64,000 nucleotides of DNA from Anaerolineae bacterium (GTDB lineage: Bacteria; Chloroflexota; Anaerolineae; Anaerolineales; Anaerolineaceae), in assembly GCA_013314735.1 (NCBI GenBank), contig JABUFD010000002.1, positions 744,001-808,000 of the forward strand, in the 5' to 3' direction. The translations under genes were made by a program, and so were the position numbers. Each line of letters begins with the position of its first letter. The stretch's first letter is position 1. A model generated the notes under the pieces. It did no database searches and was not told the DNA's origin. It saw nothing but the letters and a program-made list of their open reading frames with translations. Of this stretch, positions 8,926-17,825 are shown in pieces.

Positions 8926-9233
8926 GATCGTCCCGATTTTCCGGCGGCCAGGCAGTGAGGACGGAGTTCCATTGTTCATCCAACCGTCGGGGATCAAGGA
9001 ATGACCAGGGGATAGCTGGATTAGAAAACGATGAATTCCATCCAAAACAACGGCGTTTCGGATAGAATTTGTTATAATTTTCACCATCTTGTGCCCGGGG
9101 TTCCGGGGAGGGTAATTTTCCACAGGATCATCCCTTTCATTTGCCAGCAGTCCTGGTCTCCGTGAACCACGGTCAGGGCGCTCATGCCTGGCAATGGAAG
9201 TCAAATCGAAAAGGAACAGGCAGGAGAGCAACC
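8926..9233 (+). promoter_or_regulatory. Intergenic region with a TATAAT box at 9073-9078
   Basis: No gene is supported. TATAAT sits 155 nt before the next start codon, leaving a long untranslated leader; no -35 box or riboswitch-like fold was recognised in it. Confidence 0.4.
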
Positions 9234-10418
9234 ATGGATGTATTTGAGAAGTGCAGAAAATTTACCAAGGCACGGGAAGCCATCGAACGCGGCATTTACC
9301 CGTACTTTATCCCGCTGGATGATTCCGAGGGAACCGAAGCCTGGTACCACGGCAAGCACCTGGTGATGTGCGGCGCCAACAATTACCTGGGGCTGACCAC
9401 CCATCCCAAGGTGCGTGAAGCCGCCAAGGCTGCCATCGATAAATATGGCACTTCCTGCTCCGGCTCGCGCTTCCTGAATGGTACGCTGGCGATGCACGAG
9501 GAACTGGAGCATGAACTGGCAGCCTGGGTGGGCAAGGAAGCCGCGATCGTATTCACGACCGGCATGCTCACCAACCTGGGCACCATCAGCTCACTCACCG
9601 GGCGCAATGACACCATCATTCTCGACAAGGATGACCATGCCAGTATTGTCGATGGTGCCCGCCTGAGCATGGGCGGCAAGATGGCGCGCTACAACCACAA
9701 CGACATGGCCCACCTGGAACAGGTGCTTTCGCAGGTGCCCGAAAAAGAAGGCAAGCTGGTGGTGGCGGACGGACTGTTCAGCATGGAAGGTGACCTGGCC
9801 CCGGTGCCGCAGATGGCGGAAATCTGCCAGAAATACGGCGCGCGCCTGATGATCGATGATGCTCACGGGATGGGCGTGATGGGGGACGGCCACGGCACGG
9901 TATGGCATTTTGGGATGACCGACAAGGTTGACCTGATCATGGCGACCTTTTCCAAGGCGTTTGCCTCGCTGGGCGGTTTTGTGGCCGGCGATGATGATGT
10001 GATCCATTACATCAAGCACAGCGCCCGGGCACTGATCTTCAGCGCCTCGGTGCCGCCTGCCAACGCAGCCGCCACCCTGGCTGCGCTGCGGGTGTTGAAG
10101 GAAGAACCGGAACGTCCTGCGATGGTGATTGAAAAATCAAAATATATGCGCGACAATCTGCGCCGGCTGGGATTTGACATCGGCAATTCCATCACCCCGG
10201 TGGTGCCGATCATCATCGGCGACGACGAGCGCACCTTTGCCTTCTGGAAGATGCTCCTGGACGGCGGGGTGTTCGTTAACCCGGTGGTTTCGCCGGCGGT
10301 GCCGCAAGGGCGCCAATTGCTGCGCACCAGCTATATGGCCACCCATACCCAGGAGCAGCTCGATTTTGTGCTGGGGATGTATGAGAAGGTCGGCCGCACA
10401 CTGGGCGTGATCGCCTAG
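9234..10418 (+). CDS. Alpha-oxoamine synthase, serine palmitoyltransferase type
   Basis: A 394-residue PLP enzyme condensing an amino acid with an acyl-CoA. The ATG at 9234 follows AGGAGAGCAACC. Diagnostic blocks are YPYFIPL near the N-terminus, SGSRFLNGTLAMHEELE, DDHASIVDG, FSMEGDLAPVP, IDDAHGMG (Asp and His of the PLP site), and TFSKAFASLGG with the PLP lysine at about K241. The C-terminal stretch LLDGGVFVNPVVSPA with MATHTQEQ resembles bacterial serine palmitoyltransferases, as remembered for Sphingomonas and Bacteroides, more than BioF or Kbl. It could make the 3-ketosphinganine precursor of sphingolipids. No other sphingolipid gene is beside it. Confidence 0.75.
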   Translation: MDVFEKCRKFTKAREAIERGIYPYFIPLDDSEGTEAWYHGKHLVMCGANNYLGLTTHPKVREAAKAAIDKYGTSCSGSRFLNGTLAMHEELEHELAAWVGKEAAIVFTTGMLTNLGTISSLTGRNDTIILDKDDHASIVDGARLSMGGKMARYNHNDMAHLEQVLSQVPEKEGKLVVADGLFSMEGDLAPVPQMAEICQKYGARLMIDDAHGMGVMGDGHGTVWHFGMTDKVDLIMATFSKAFASLGGFVAGDDDVIHYIKHSARALIFSASVPPANAAATLAALRVLKEEPERPAMVIEKSKYMRDNLRRLGFDIGNSITPVVPIIIGDDERTFAFWKMLLDGGVFVNPVVSPAVPQGRQLLRTSYMATHTQEQLDFVLGMYEKVGRTLGVIA

Positions 10419-10436
10419 TTAACTTAAGCGCTACTC

Positions 10437-10467
10437 AACTTCCGAAGTCTTTAAGACTTCGGAAGTT
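10437..10467. terminator. Bidirectional hairpin between convergent genes
   Basis: AACTTCCGAAGTCTT pairs perfectly with the 15 bases that follow after one central T. It sits between the SPT-like gene (+) and the cyclase gene (-). T-rich tails are modest on both sides. The core also resembles a sequence repeated near 38.1 kb. Confidence 0.65.
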
Positions 10468-10470
10468 TCT

Positions 10471-13400
10471 TTAAAAGGTCAGCAGCCGATAGGCTGATTG
10501 GATTTGCCGGTGGTGGGCGATGTTTTCCAGGTAGGTCTGGCGGAAGGGGCTGCCTTCGGGGATCAGGTCATGTTTGCGCATCATCTCATCGTATGCGCGC
10601 TTGATGTACGGCAGGGCTTCCTCCCGGCGGCCATTGGCAATCAGTGCCTGGCCCATGCGGTACAGGATCCATTCACCGGTAATTTCGGCGGCATTGGTGT
10701 AGCCGTATTCCTCGTAAATCTGCACCGCCAGCTGTGATTTTTCCAGGCTCTGCTGCAGGTGGTAGGCGCGCTGCGCGCGGGTTTCGTCGTTTTGACCCTT
10801 GCTGGAACCGAGTGTGGCTGCCACCTTGCGGTGTACTGAACTGGCATGGGAAGCCCCGGCCATACGGTACTGTTGCGAGATGTTTTCCTGGCGTCCCTGC
10901 CAGTCAATTTCATCCGCCAGCTGCAGCGCGGTTTGCAGGCGTTCCAGGTCGTCCTGTTCATTATTGATCAGAATCTGCACCAGGCGGTAACCGACCCGCG
11001 CCAGTTCATAGACATAATGCTCCGCCAGGGGCTGGGCTTCATCCAGCGCCTGCTGGGCAGCGGCTTGTTCTCCTAACTCGTAATAGGTCTGGGCAATGCG
11101 CAGCAGTACAAACAGGCGCGTGGGCGAATTGACCAGCAGGCGGTTGCTTTCTTCCAGCAGCGACAGGCCGTGCGCCAGGTTGCCGAGGTAAATGGCTTCG
11201 ATCTGCCCGCAGTACATGAGCGAATTGCCTTCCGCCATGCGGCTGCCGATCTTGCGGCTAAGTTCGAGCCGCTTTTCTTCAAATTCGGTCAGCCAGCGGT
11301 AGTAATCGCCGTCGCGTTCAAAGCGCGGGCCGAGGACACTGAGCACGCTCATCTTGGAGAATGGGTCATCAATCGCCTCGGACAATTCCAGCGCCTGGTT
11401 GACATAGCGCATGCCTTCCTCATTCTGGTCGCGCCCCAGCAGGTAATAGCCGTAGTTCAGCAGCAGGTTGAATTGCATATTGACATCGTTCACTTCGCGC
11501 GCAATTTCCAGTGCCTGCATTGCTGGTTCAAACACATTGCCGTCCTGCGCGTTGGAACGCAGGAAGGTAATCTTGGCAAGGGTTTCCATCTCGCGCTGGC
11601 GGTCGCCAATGGTACGGGCCAGGTAAAGGGCCTCTTCCACCATGTCGCTGGTGCGGCGTGACTCCTCCGCCGTAAACAGGCTGTAGGCGGAGGGGTAGGT
11701 GTACATCAAAATAGCGTCAATCCGGGCGGTGGGATCATCCGCCAGGTCGGTTTCCGTCAGTTTCAGCACGCGCTCGGCATCGTCCTGCGACCCGCGGATA
11801 TCCGCCAGCATCAGGCGCAGCCAGCGGCGCGAGGAAAGGATCTCAAATTGGGTTTCTACCATCTCGCGGCGTTCATCGGCACTGTCCGCGCTGGAAATCA
11901 GCATCTCGCACAGGTCGGCTGCCTGGTCAAGGTGATAGAGGGCCTCTTCGTTGGCGTGGATTTTTTCGGCGCTTTCCGCCGCCAGCATGTGGTAATGCAT
12001 CTGGTGGCGCGGACTGCCGGCCATTTCGTAATGATGGGCCAGGAAGCCGTACACCTGCGACATGTTCTGCGGCTGGCCTTCCTGTTCGTGCAGCCATTCC
12101 TCCACCAACTCGGCACAGCGCAGGTGGTAGGCGGCACGCTGCGGCCGCAGCAGGCTTTCATAGGCGGCATCGCGCATCAGGTTGGAATTAAAGGTATACA
12201 GCATGCCCATCCCAAATTCCTGGAAGCGCTCCTTGATCAGCTGGTTGCGCTGCAGGGCGGTGAGATGCCGCCGCAGCAGCTGGTCATCCATTTCCAGGAT
12301 CTGCGCCAGCAAATGGTCCCAAAAACGGTGGCCGATTACCGATGCGACCTGCAGCACGTGGCGTTCTTCCGAGGACAGGCTGCCGATAAATTCCTGCAGC
12401 ATACCCTGCAGGCTGTCGGGGAGCTCATTCAGTTCCTCACCCGGTACCATCTGCCAGGTATTGCTGTTTTCATCAAAGGTGATGACGCCGCGGTCAATCA
12501 TGGCATTGATGATCTCGCGCAGGAAGTAGGGGTTGCCTTCACTGCGGCGGATGATGCCTGACCGGCTGTCTTCATCGAGTGAATTTTCACCGAGGATGAT
12601 GTCAATGAATACATTGCTTTCCTCTGTGCTGAGTGGTTCCACATTGATCCACACCAGACGGTGCGGATATTCGGTGCCGAGGTAATGGCGGAAGGACCAT
12701 GCCGGTGAGGTTCGCACCGGGCGCATGGTGATCAGGAACATGATGTTATGGCTATCGCTGAGTGAAAGGCAGTGACGCAGCAGCTCAATCGAGGAGGTAT
12801 CGGCCCATTGCAGGTTGGAGAAGGAGAGCATCAGCGGCTTCTGGTCAGAAAGGCGGCGCGCCCAGGCACGGATGGCTTCGAAGAAGTGATCCTGGTAACT
12901 TTGCGGGTCAAGGCCTTCCAGCATGTGCTGGCTGTCCTCATCCAGCGGGAGATCGAGGATGTTGGCGAGGTACGGGGCAAAGGCCATTTTGTCTTCACCC
13001 CAGATGGTATCGGCCTGCTGCCAGAAAGCGGCGGCTCGGCCGGCCTGGTCGGTGGCATCACTGCAGCCGCGTAGCCAGGCGTTCAACAGGTCAAACCACA
13101 TCGAGTACGGCCAGGACTGCCCATACGAGCGGCACTGCCCGCCGATCCACTGGATCGGTTCGGTGTAGGAGCTTTCCCCGGCTGCTGAGTTTTGCGCGGC
13201 CAGCATCCACTTGCGTTTGACTTCCTGCCAGCAGTGCGCGATCAGGTACGATTTCCCCATGCCCTTGTCGCCGTCAATCATCACGATGGAACCGTTGCCG
13301 TTTGGCAGGTTTTCAATGGCGCGCATCAGGCTCTCCACCTGTTCTTTACGCCCCACCCATTGCACGGCCTGGGTATACGCGCGCACTTCCATATCCAGCG

Positions 13401-14250
13401 GGCGCAGCGGGCGGTACACCTGAACTGGTTCACTGATTCCCTTCACCCCGATTTCTCCCAGGTCTTCATAGACAAAACGTGATTCCGTGAGCGCATGGGT
13501 GAATTGACTGACCAAGACTGTGCCCGGTTCGGCTGACGTTTCCATCCGCGCGGCTAACGCGATTGCCCCGCCCATGGCGGTGTTCTCAAAGTGATGCTGC
13601 CCGATAGAGGTAACAATCACTTCGCCGGTGTTGATGCCCACCCGCAGCTTGAGGTCAATTTCGGGGTATTGTTTTTTGATCTGCTGCGCGAAGCTATTAA
13701 ACGAACGCTGGATCAGCAGGCCGGCCAGGACCGCCCGTTCGGGATCATCTTCATGTACCGAGCGGGCCCCAAAGAAGGCCAGCACGCCGTCACCGCGGTA
13801 CTGGTCAATTTCACCGCCCATGCGGTAAATTTCCGCTTCCAGCAGGTGGAAGATGTGGTTCATCACATTCACCCAGTCCTCGGTGCCGATCAACTCCATC
13901 AGTTCGGTCGAACCGCGCACATCGGCCAGGAGCACGGTGGCCACATGCCGCTCACCGGTCAATTCCCGCACAGTGCTGGCATCGCCATTCAACGGCGAGG
14001 CTGGCGGGGGCATCAGATTATTCCCCTGGCGCTGCGGCAGCACGCCCGGAGCGGCAACCGCGCGCCGCAGAGCAGGCGCCGCGGTACGGTCCGTCAGCGC
14101 ATTTCCGCACATGCCGCAAAAACGGGCTGGCTGGGGGTTGGCATACTGGCAGTTGGGGCAGATCCTCGCCAGTGACGTGCCGCACATGATGCAAAAGCGC
14201 ATCTGCTCTTCGTTGGTATACGCGCAGTTGGGGCAGGGAATGTTTGCCAT
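10471..14250 (-). CDS. Zinc-ribbon / class III cyclase / AAA-ATPase / TPR signalling protein
   Basis: A 1259-residue protein. The ATG at 14250 (MANIPCPNCAYTN) is preferred because AAGGAAC precedes it and the zinc ribbon starts at once. Residues 5-50 hold two CxxC...CxxC zinc ribbons. Residues about 98-265 are a class III nucleotide cyclase with both metal aspartates (LLADVRGST and QYRGDGVLAFFG) and RVGINTGEV. Residues about 310-600 are a STAND/AAA ATPase with Walker A GDKGMGKS near 325. From about 770 to the end come TPR-like helical repeats. It probably makes cAMP (or cGMP) under control of a ligand or partner bound by the repeats. No transmembrane segment. Confidence 0.88.
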   Translation of the reverse strand: MANIPCPNCAYTNEEQMRFCIMCGTSLARICPNCQYANPQPARFCGMCGNALTDRTAAPALRRAVAAPGVLPQRQGNNLMPPPASPLNGDASTVRELTGERHVATVLLADVRGSTELMELIGTEDWVNVMNHIFHLLEAEIYRMGGEIDQYRGDGVLAFFGARSVHEDDPERAVLAGLLIQRSFNSFAQQIKKQYPEIDLKLRVGINTGEVIVTSIGQHHFENTAMGGAIALAARMETSAEPGTVLVSQFTHALTESRFVYEDLGEIGVKGISEPVQVYRPLRPLDMEVRAYTQAVQWVGRKEQVESLMRAIENLPNGNGSIVMIDGDKGMGKSYLIAHCWQEVKRKWMLAAQNSAAGESSYTEPIQWIGGQCRSYGQSWPYSMWFDLLNAWLRGCSDATDQAGRAAAFWQQADTIWGEDKMAFAPYLANILDLPLDEDSQHMLEGLDPQSYQDHFFEAIRAWARRLSDQKPLMLSFSNLQWADTSSIELLRHCLSLSDSHNIMFLITMRPVRTSPAWSFRHYLGTEYPHRLVWINVEPLSTEESNVFIDIILGENSLDEDSRSGIIRRSEGNPYFLREIINAMIDRGVITFDENSNTWQMVPGEELNELPDSLQGMLQEFIGSLSSEERHVLQVASVIGHRFWDHLLAQILEMDDQLLRRHLTALQRNQLIKERFQEFGMGMLYTFNSNLMRDAAYESLLRPQRAAYHLRCAELVEEWLHEQEGQPQNMSQVYGFLAHHYEMAGSPRHQMHYHMLAAESAEKIHANEEALYHLDQAADLCEMLISSADSADERREMVETQFEILSSRRWLRLMLADIRGSQDDAERVLKLTETDLADDPTARIDAILMYTYPSAYSLFTAEESRRTSDMVEEALYLARTIGDRQREMETLAKITFLRSNAQDGNVFEPAMQALEIAREVNDVNMQFNLLLNYGYYLLGRDQNEEGMRYVNQALELSEAIDDPFSKMSVLSVLGPRFERDGDYYRWLTEFEEKRLELSRKIGSRMAEGNSLMYCGQIEAIYLGNLAHGLSLLEESNRLLVNSPTRLFVLLRIAQTYYELGEQAAAQQALDEAQPLAEHYVYELARVGYRLVQILINNEQDDLERLQTALQLADEIDWQGRQENISQQYRMAGASHASSVHRKVAATLGSSKGQNDETRAQRAYHLQQSLEKSQLAVQIYEEYGYTNAAEITGEWILYRMGQALIANGRREEALPYIKRAYDEMMRKHDLIPEGSPFRQTYLENIAHHRQIQSAYRLLTF

Positions 14251-14269
14251 AGCTGTTCCTTCTTCATCG

Positions 14270-14275
14270 ATTATA
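14270..14275 (-). promoter_or_regulatory. -10 box (TATAAT) of the cyclase gene
   Basis: TATAAT reads on the minus strand inside the palindrome TCGATTATAATCGA (14267-14280), 19 nt before the start codon and just upstream of its Shine-Dalgarno. The palindrome could also be an operator. No -35 box is clear. Confidence 0.5.
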
Positions 14276-14329
14276 ATCGAATAATTTCCATCCGCGATTA
14301 TCCAAAATGACAATACCCGTTAAAAATGC

Positions 14330-14357
14330 GACAAACGGTGGAAACCCACCGTTTGTC
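14330..14357 (-). terminator. Rho-independent terminator after the ABC permease gene
   Basis: A perfect 12-bp stem (GACAAACGGTGG with its complement) and a 4-nt loop lie 22 nt beyond the permease stop. On the minus strand the stem is followed by GCATTTTTAAC. Confidence 0.75.
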
Positions 14358-14379
14358 TGGCACCTATACTCCAAAAATG

Positions 14380-15210
14380 TTAGATTTCTGCTGAATCGAA
14401 CCGAAGCACGGCTGCCACGGTGAAAATGACAATCCAGATCATCGACGCAACCAGCGGCAAAATAGCAGGTTCCAGTGGAAACGGGTTGCCAAATACCAAT
14501 GCCGGTGCATATTTGCTCAACGCCCAGGGCGTGATATACATGAGGCGTTGCACCAAACCGCCGATCAGCATACCACCGATGAGAGAACCAAGTGCGATTG
14601 CCAGGATTGGGGCGCTCTGATCAAAGAAGACACCCAGCATCAGCGTCAGGCTGATATAGAACAACGTGTGCACCATCATCACCCCGGCTCCTTTGAGAAA
14701 CGGGATCACAGGCAGGGGGGTTCCTGTGCGGATCGTGAAGAGGATATAGGCGAACACAGATGGAACCACCACAACAACGGCCAAAATGCTGATGGCATTG
14801 ACCCATAACTTGGACAGCACGTAAGCACGCCTTTGCACTGGCCGTGAGAGCAACCAGTGGATGGTGCCGTTTTGTTTTTCACTGACGATCAGATCGAGGC
14901 TGAGAATGACGGCCATGATACCGAAGACCTGCATGCCAAATTCATAGAACACGGAGGTTCCCATGGTCATACCCAGGGTGACCACGCCGCCATTTTCCAT
15001 CACTTCCAGCGGTCTTTGTACCTGCGCAACTGCTGGAACGACGAACAACAGGAATATGAGCAGGCCGGCAGGGATTATGCTCCACAGCACCAGGTTGACC
15101 CATCCTTTTCTGGTTTTCCACCATCCGCCCATTTCTTTCCGTACCAGGTTTTGAAAGCCCCGGAGAAAAGCGGATTCTGTTACTGTCTGAAAATCCGTAT
15201 TGCTGCTCAT
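14380..15210 (-). CDS. ABC-2 type transporter permease
   Basis: A 276-residue membrane protein with six predicted helices. The first (WVNLVLWSIIPAGLLIFLLFVVPAVA) is followed by a large loop, and the segment LDLIVSEKQNGTIHWLLSRPVQRRAYVLSKL is the conserved cytoplasmic element of ABC-2 permeases that contacts the ATPase. Its ATG overlaps the ATPase stop codon (ATGA), so the two are translationally coupled. Together they form an exporter or membrane-remodelling system of the NatAB/CcmA-like class; the substrate is unknown. Confidence 0.85.
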   Translation of the reverse strand: MSSNTDFQTVTESAFLRGFQNLVRKEMGGWWKTRKGWVNLVLWSIIPAGLLIFLLFVVPAVAQVQRPLEVMENGGVVTLGMTMGTSVFYEFGMQVFGIMAVILSLDLIVSEKQNGTIHWLLSRPVQRRAYVLSKLWVNAISILAVVVVVPSVFAYILFTIRTGTPLPVIPFLKGAGVMMVHTLFYISLTLMLGVFFDQSAPILAIALGSLIGGMLIGGLVQRLMYITPWALSKYAPALVFGNPFPLEPAILPLVASMIWIVIFTVAAVLRFDSAEI

Positions 15211-16169
15211 TTTTCCTCTCCTTTCACCATTTCCATAAACACCTCTTCCAGTTCGTATTGTTTCCGGTTGAATTCCAGCACAATGGTGGTTTCATCACGC
15301 AGAATTTCCCGCAGTAAATGCTTTTCACCGGCTTCCGCATCGCTGACCGTGATGGACAGCCTGGCAGCACCGTTGGTTGGCTGTATTGCCAGGTGACTGA
15401 TCCAGGGGAAAGATGACAGGTGTTGCTTGAGTTTGGCGGAATCCGTGGTTTTCACGGTGGATGTATACACAATGCCATTCTGCCCATTCAGAATCTCCTG
15501 GATGGGACCCTGAACCAGCAACTTTCCCTGATTCAAAATTGCAACCGCATCACTCACCCGCTGCACATCATCCAGAATATGGGTGGAGTAAAAAATGGTG
15601 GTGTGTTTCTGGAGGCGCTCCATCACCTGCAATACTTGCATCCGCCCGATGGGGTCCAATGCCGCTGCAGGTTCATCCAATATCAACAGGTCAGGATAAT
15701 TTACCTGTGCCAGGGCGATACCAAGACGTTGTTTTTCTCCGCCGGAAAACCCCTTGATGGGCCGGTTGGCTTTCTCCTCCAGCCCAACAAGTTCGAGCAT
15801 TTCATCGATGCGCTGATTAATTTTATTTGCCGGGCCTTTGAAATAGAAGTGCAGGGTAAATTCCAACAATTCCCGGGCGGTCATGTGGTCGATGAAACGC
15901 GGTTGTTGGGGCAGGTAGCCGATCCGTTCCCGGATGGTCACACTTTCACGAACGATATCGTGGCCAAAAATTGTACCCCCACCAGATGTGGGACGGATCA
16001 ATCCCAGCAGCATTTTCATTAACGTGGTTTTTCCTGCGCCGTTCGGGCCCAGGAATCCGAAGATGGAATTTTTAGGTACCTTCAAGTCCACCCCTTTGAC
16101 AGCCTGTACCCCTGCAAAATTTTTCACGAGAGCCTGGGTCTGGATGACATATTCGGTCTGGTCTGGCAT
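15207..16169 (-). CDS. ABC transporter ATP-binding protein
   Basis: A 320-residue ATPase. The start at 16169 (MPDQTEYVIQTQALVKNF) has AAGGAGG spaced seven bases; the longer frame upstream is not coding-like. Walker A is GPNGAGKTT (about residue 41), the signature is FSGGEKQRLGIA, Walker B LLILDEPAAALDP, and the switch His is in YSTHILDD. The C-terminal 90 residues form the extra domain typical of CcmA/NatA-like exporters. It partners the overlapping permease. A minus-strand TATAAT at 16309-16314 lies 139 nt upstream. Confidence 0.9.
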   Translation of the reverse strand: MPDQTEYVIQTQALVKNFAGVQAVKGVDLKVPKNSIFGFLGPNGAGKTTLMKMLLGLIRPTSGGGTIFGHDIVRESVTIRERIGYLPQQPRFIDHMTARELLEFTLHFYFKGPANKINQRIDEMLELVGLEEKANRPIKGFSGGEKQRLGIALAQVNYPDLLILDEPAAALDPIGRMQVLQVMERLQKHTTIFYSTHILDDVQRVSDAVAILNQGKLLVQGPIQEILNGQNGIVYTSTVKTTDSAKLKQHLSSFPWISHLAIQPTNGAARLSITVSDAEAGEKHLLREILRDETTIVLEFNRKQYELEEVFMEMVKGEEK

Positions 16170-16308
16170 GATTTCCTCCTTGTTAGATTGCTGTAACCCC
16201 TTACGAGCGAAGAGGATACCGTTACTGATAACGGTATGGGTAAATTGTGTGTCGTGCTGTGCGTTCCGCAGTGATTCAACCCGATACAGTTTAGCAGCGC
16301 GTAAAAGT

Positions 16309-16314
16309 ATTATA
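16309..16314 (-). promoter_or_regulatory. Candidate -10 box (TATAAT) for the ABC operon
   Basis: TATAAT on the minus strand, 139 nt before the ATPase start, in the 242-nt gap after the GGDEF gene. No matched -35 box was found. Confidence 0.4.
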
Positions 16315-16411
16315 CCCAAAAAAGCATGGCAACTCTCGCAGGCATTCTGGGTTTCAGCGCCGGTGAGGAAAGAGGTGAATTTTTCCACCCTGGCTGGGCC
16401 GGGTGAAGCGA

Positions 16412-17596
16412 TTAAACCGTTGTCTGGCTGAGATCGTACCAGCTGATGGTCCAATTGCCGCCGTGCTCTTCGGCAGAAGCGAGGGCGATACTGGCCTGCT
16501 GGGTGAAGGTTTCCACGGTCATTTTGGCCTGGTCCTGGTAGGCGGTCAGCCCGATGCTGATGGTAAGAGAGGTGCTCTCATCTTTAAACAATGTCATCAC
16601 TTCCACCAGGTGCCGCAGGCGTTCTGCCACCACGTACGAGGCGTAGCGCCCGGTTTCCGGCAGGATCACGTAGAATCCATCATCACCATAATGGCCGAGT
16701 ACATCCTCACGCCGCAAGGATTCGTTGAAGGTGTCACTCAAAATGGAAAGCAATTTGCCGGGGGTGAGGCCTGCTTTTTCGACCACCTTCATCATTTGGT
16801 CCACCCGGATGCACAGCAATGAAAGCGGGCGCTGGTAACGGCGGGTGCGGGAAATTTCCTGGTCAATCAACGCCAGCATGGCCTTCTCGGTATAAATTCC
16901 AGTTTGCGGATTGAACCGGTGCGATTCATCCGGGTGAATTTCATCGCGCACCCGCATTTCGAGGGATTTGCGGGTTTCTACTTCGCCCGCCAGCTGGGCG
17001 GTGGTTTCGGTCAGTTGGCGGGTTAACTGGTCGTTCTCATGGGCGTAATGTTCGCATAGATGCATCAGGTCACTATCCTGGGCCTTGCGGGTCTGGAAAT
17101 AATGATGCAGCATGAGCAGTAACAGCAATACCGCCAGCGAAGCCCAGGCGGTGCGAACCACCTGGCTGATGTCGTTTGGCAGGCTGACCAGCAGGCAGCC
17201 AACTACATTGAAGGCGTATACCACCAATGTCCGGTTGAATGCCAGCAGTACCAGGCTGATTACGCTGATGAGCGCCAGGGAAACGCCGGCCAGTGGCCAG
17301 GTGGGCAGCAGCGCGCTGAACAGCAGGTTGGTGAGGGTAAGGCTGCCGAGGAACAGGCTGGCGGCCAGGGGCAGTTTGCGCTGCTGCAGGATGATCTTTG
17401 CCATCAGAAGCAGTACCAGCAGCATGGTCAGCAGGACTGTACTGGTCCATTGCGCCCACAGCAGGTTAAGCAGCAGACCGGCAAGGCCGCAGGCAAAAAC
17501 CACCAACAAGGTTCGGTTTAATAATTCAGCCCGTCGAACCTGGACTGGTTCTTCAAAATGCGGAGGGGAAATAAATGCTAGAATTTGCTGAGACAT
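16412..17596 (-). CDS. Membrane GGDEF protein with degenerate active site
   Basis: A 394-residue protein. The ATG at 17596 (MSQQILAF) has AGGA nine bases upstream; further upstream the frame runs into the FHA gene and is not used. Residues about 25-165 contain six hydrophobic helices, then a coiled linker (HENDQLTRQLTETTAQL) and a GGDEF domain from about 225. The signature reads HYGDDGF instead of GGDEF, so two of the five core residues differ, and catalysis of cyclic di-GMP synthesis is doubtful. Other domain features (NPQTGIYTEKAMLALID, LTISIGLTAY) remain. It may act as a nucleotide receptor or be inactive. Confidence 0.8.
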   Translation of the reverse strand: MSQQILAFISPPHFEEPVQVRRAELLNRTLLVVFACGLAGLLLNLLWAQWTSTVLLTMLLVLLLMAKIILQQRKLPLAASLFLGSLTLTNLLFSALLPTWPLAGVSLALISVISLVLLAFNRTLVVYAFNVVGCLLVSLPNDISQVVRTAWASLAVLLLLLMLHHYFQTRKAQDSDLMHLCEHYAHENDQLTRQLTETTAQLAGEVETRKSLEMRVRDEIHPDESHRFNPQTGIYTEKAMLALIDQEISRTRRYQRPLSLLCIRVDQMMKVVEKAGLTPGKLLSILSDTFNESLRREDVLGHYGDDGFYVILPETGRYASYVVAERLRHLVEVMTLFKDESTSLTISIGLTAYQDQAKMTVETFTQQASIALASAEEHGGNWTISWYDLSQTTV

Positions 17597-17770
17597 GCGC
17601 CCCATTCCTGTCTTTCTGTTTCCAACGCGTGATGCCGCGGTTTGTAGTCTGGATGGCAGGCTGCAAGATGCATACCGCCTTTTTTTCATTATACTGTGAA
17701 GCGATAGAAAGGCGAACTGCGGAAACAGTAGAATCGGGGCGGTATGATTGGCGCGGGGCAGGAAAAAGGA

Positions 17771-17800
17771 AAACCGAAGCGCCGCGCGGCGCTTCGGTTT
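17771..17800 (-). terminator. Rho-independent terminator after the FHA gene
   Basis: A perfect 30-nt palindrome (AAACCGAAGCGCCGC and its complement) lies 25 nt past the FHA stop. On the minus strand it runs into TTTTCCTTTTTCC. Confidence 0.75.
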
Positions 17801-17825
17801 ATCCTGTTCTGGTTTTGCGGTTGGT

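Noticed and set aside
9234-10418. Annotation as BioF or 2-amino-3-ketobutyrate CoA ligase
   Set aside because: The C-terminal LLDGGVFVNPVVSPA block and GSRFLNGT region fit serine palmitoyltransferases better; no biotin or threonine-degradation genes are adjacent.
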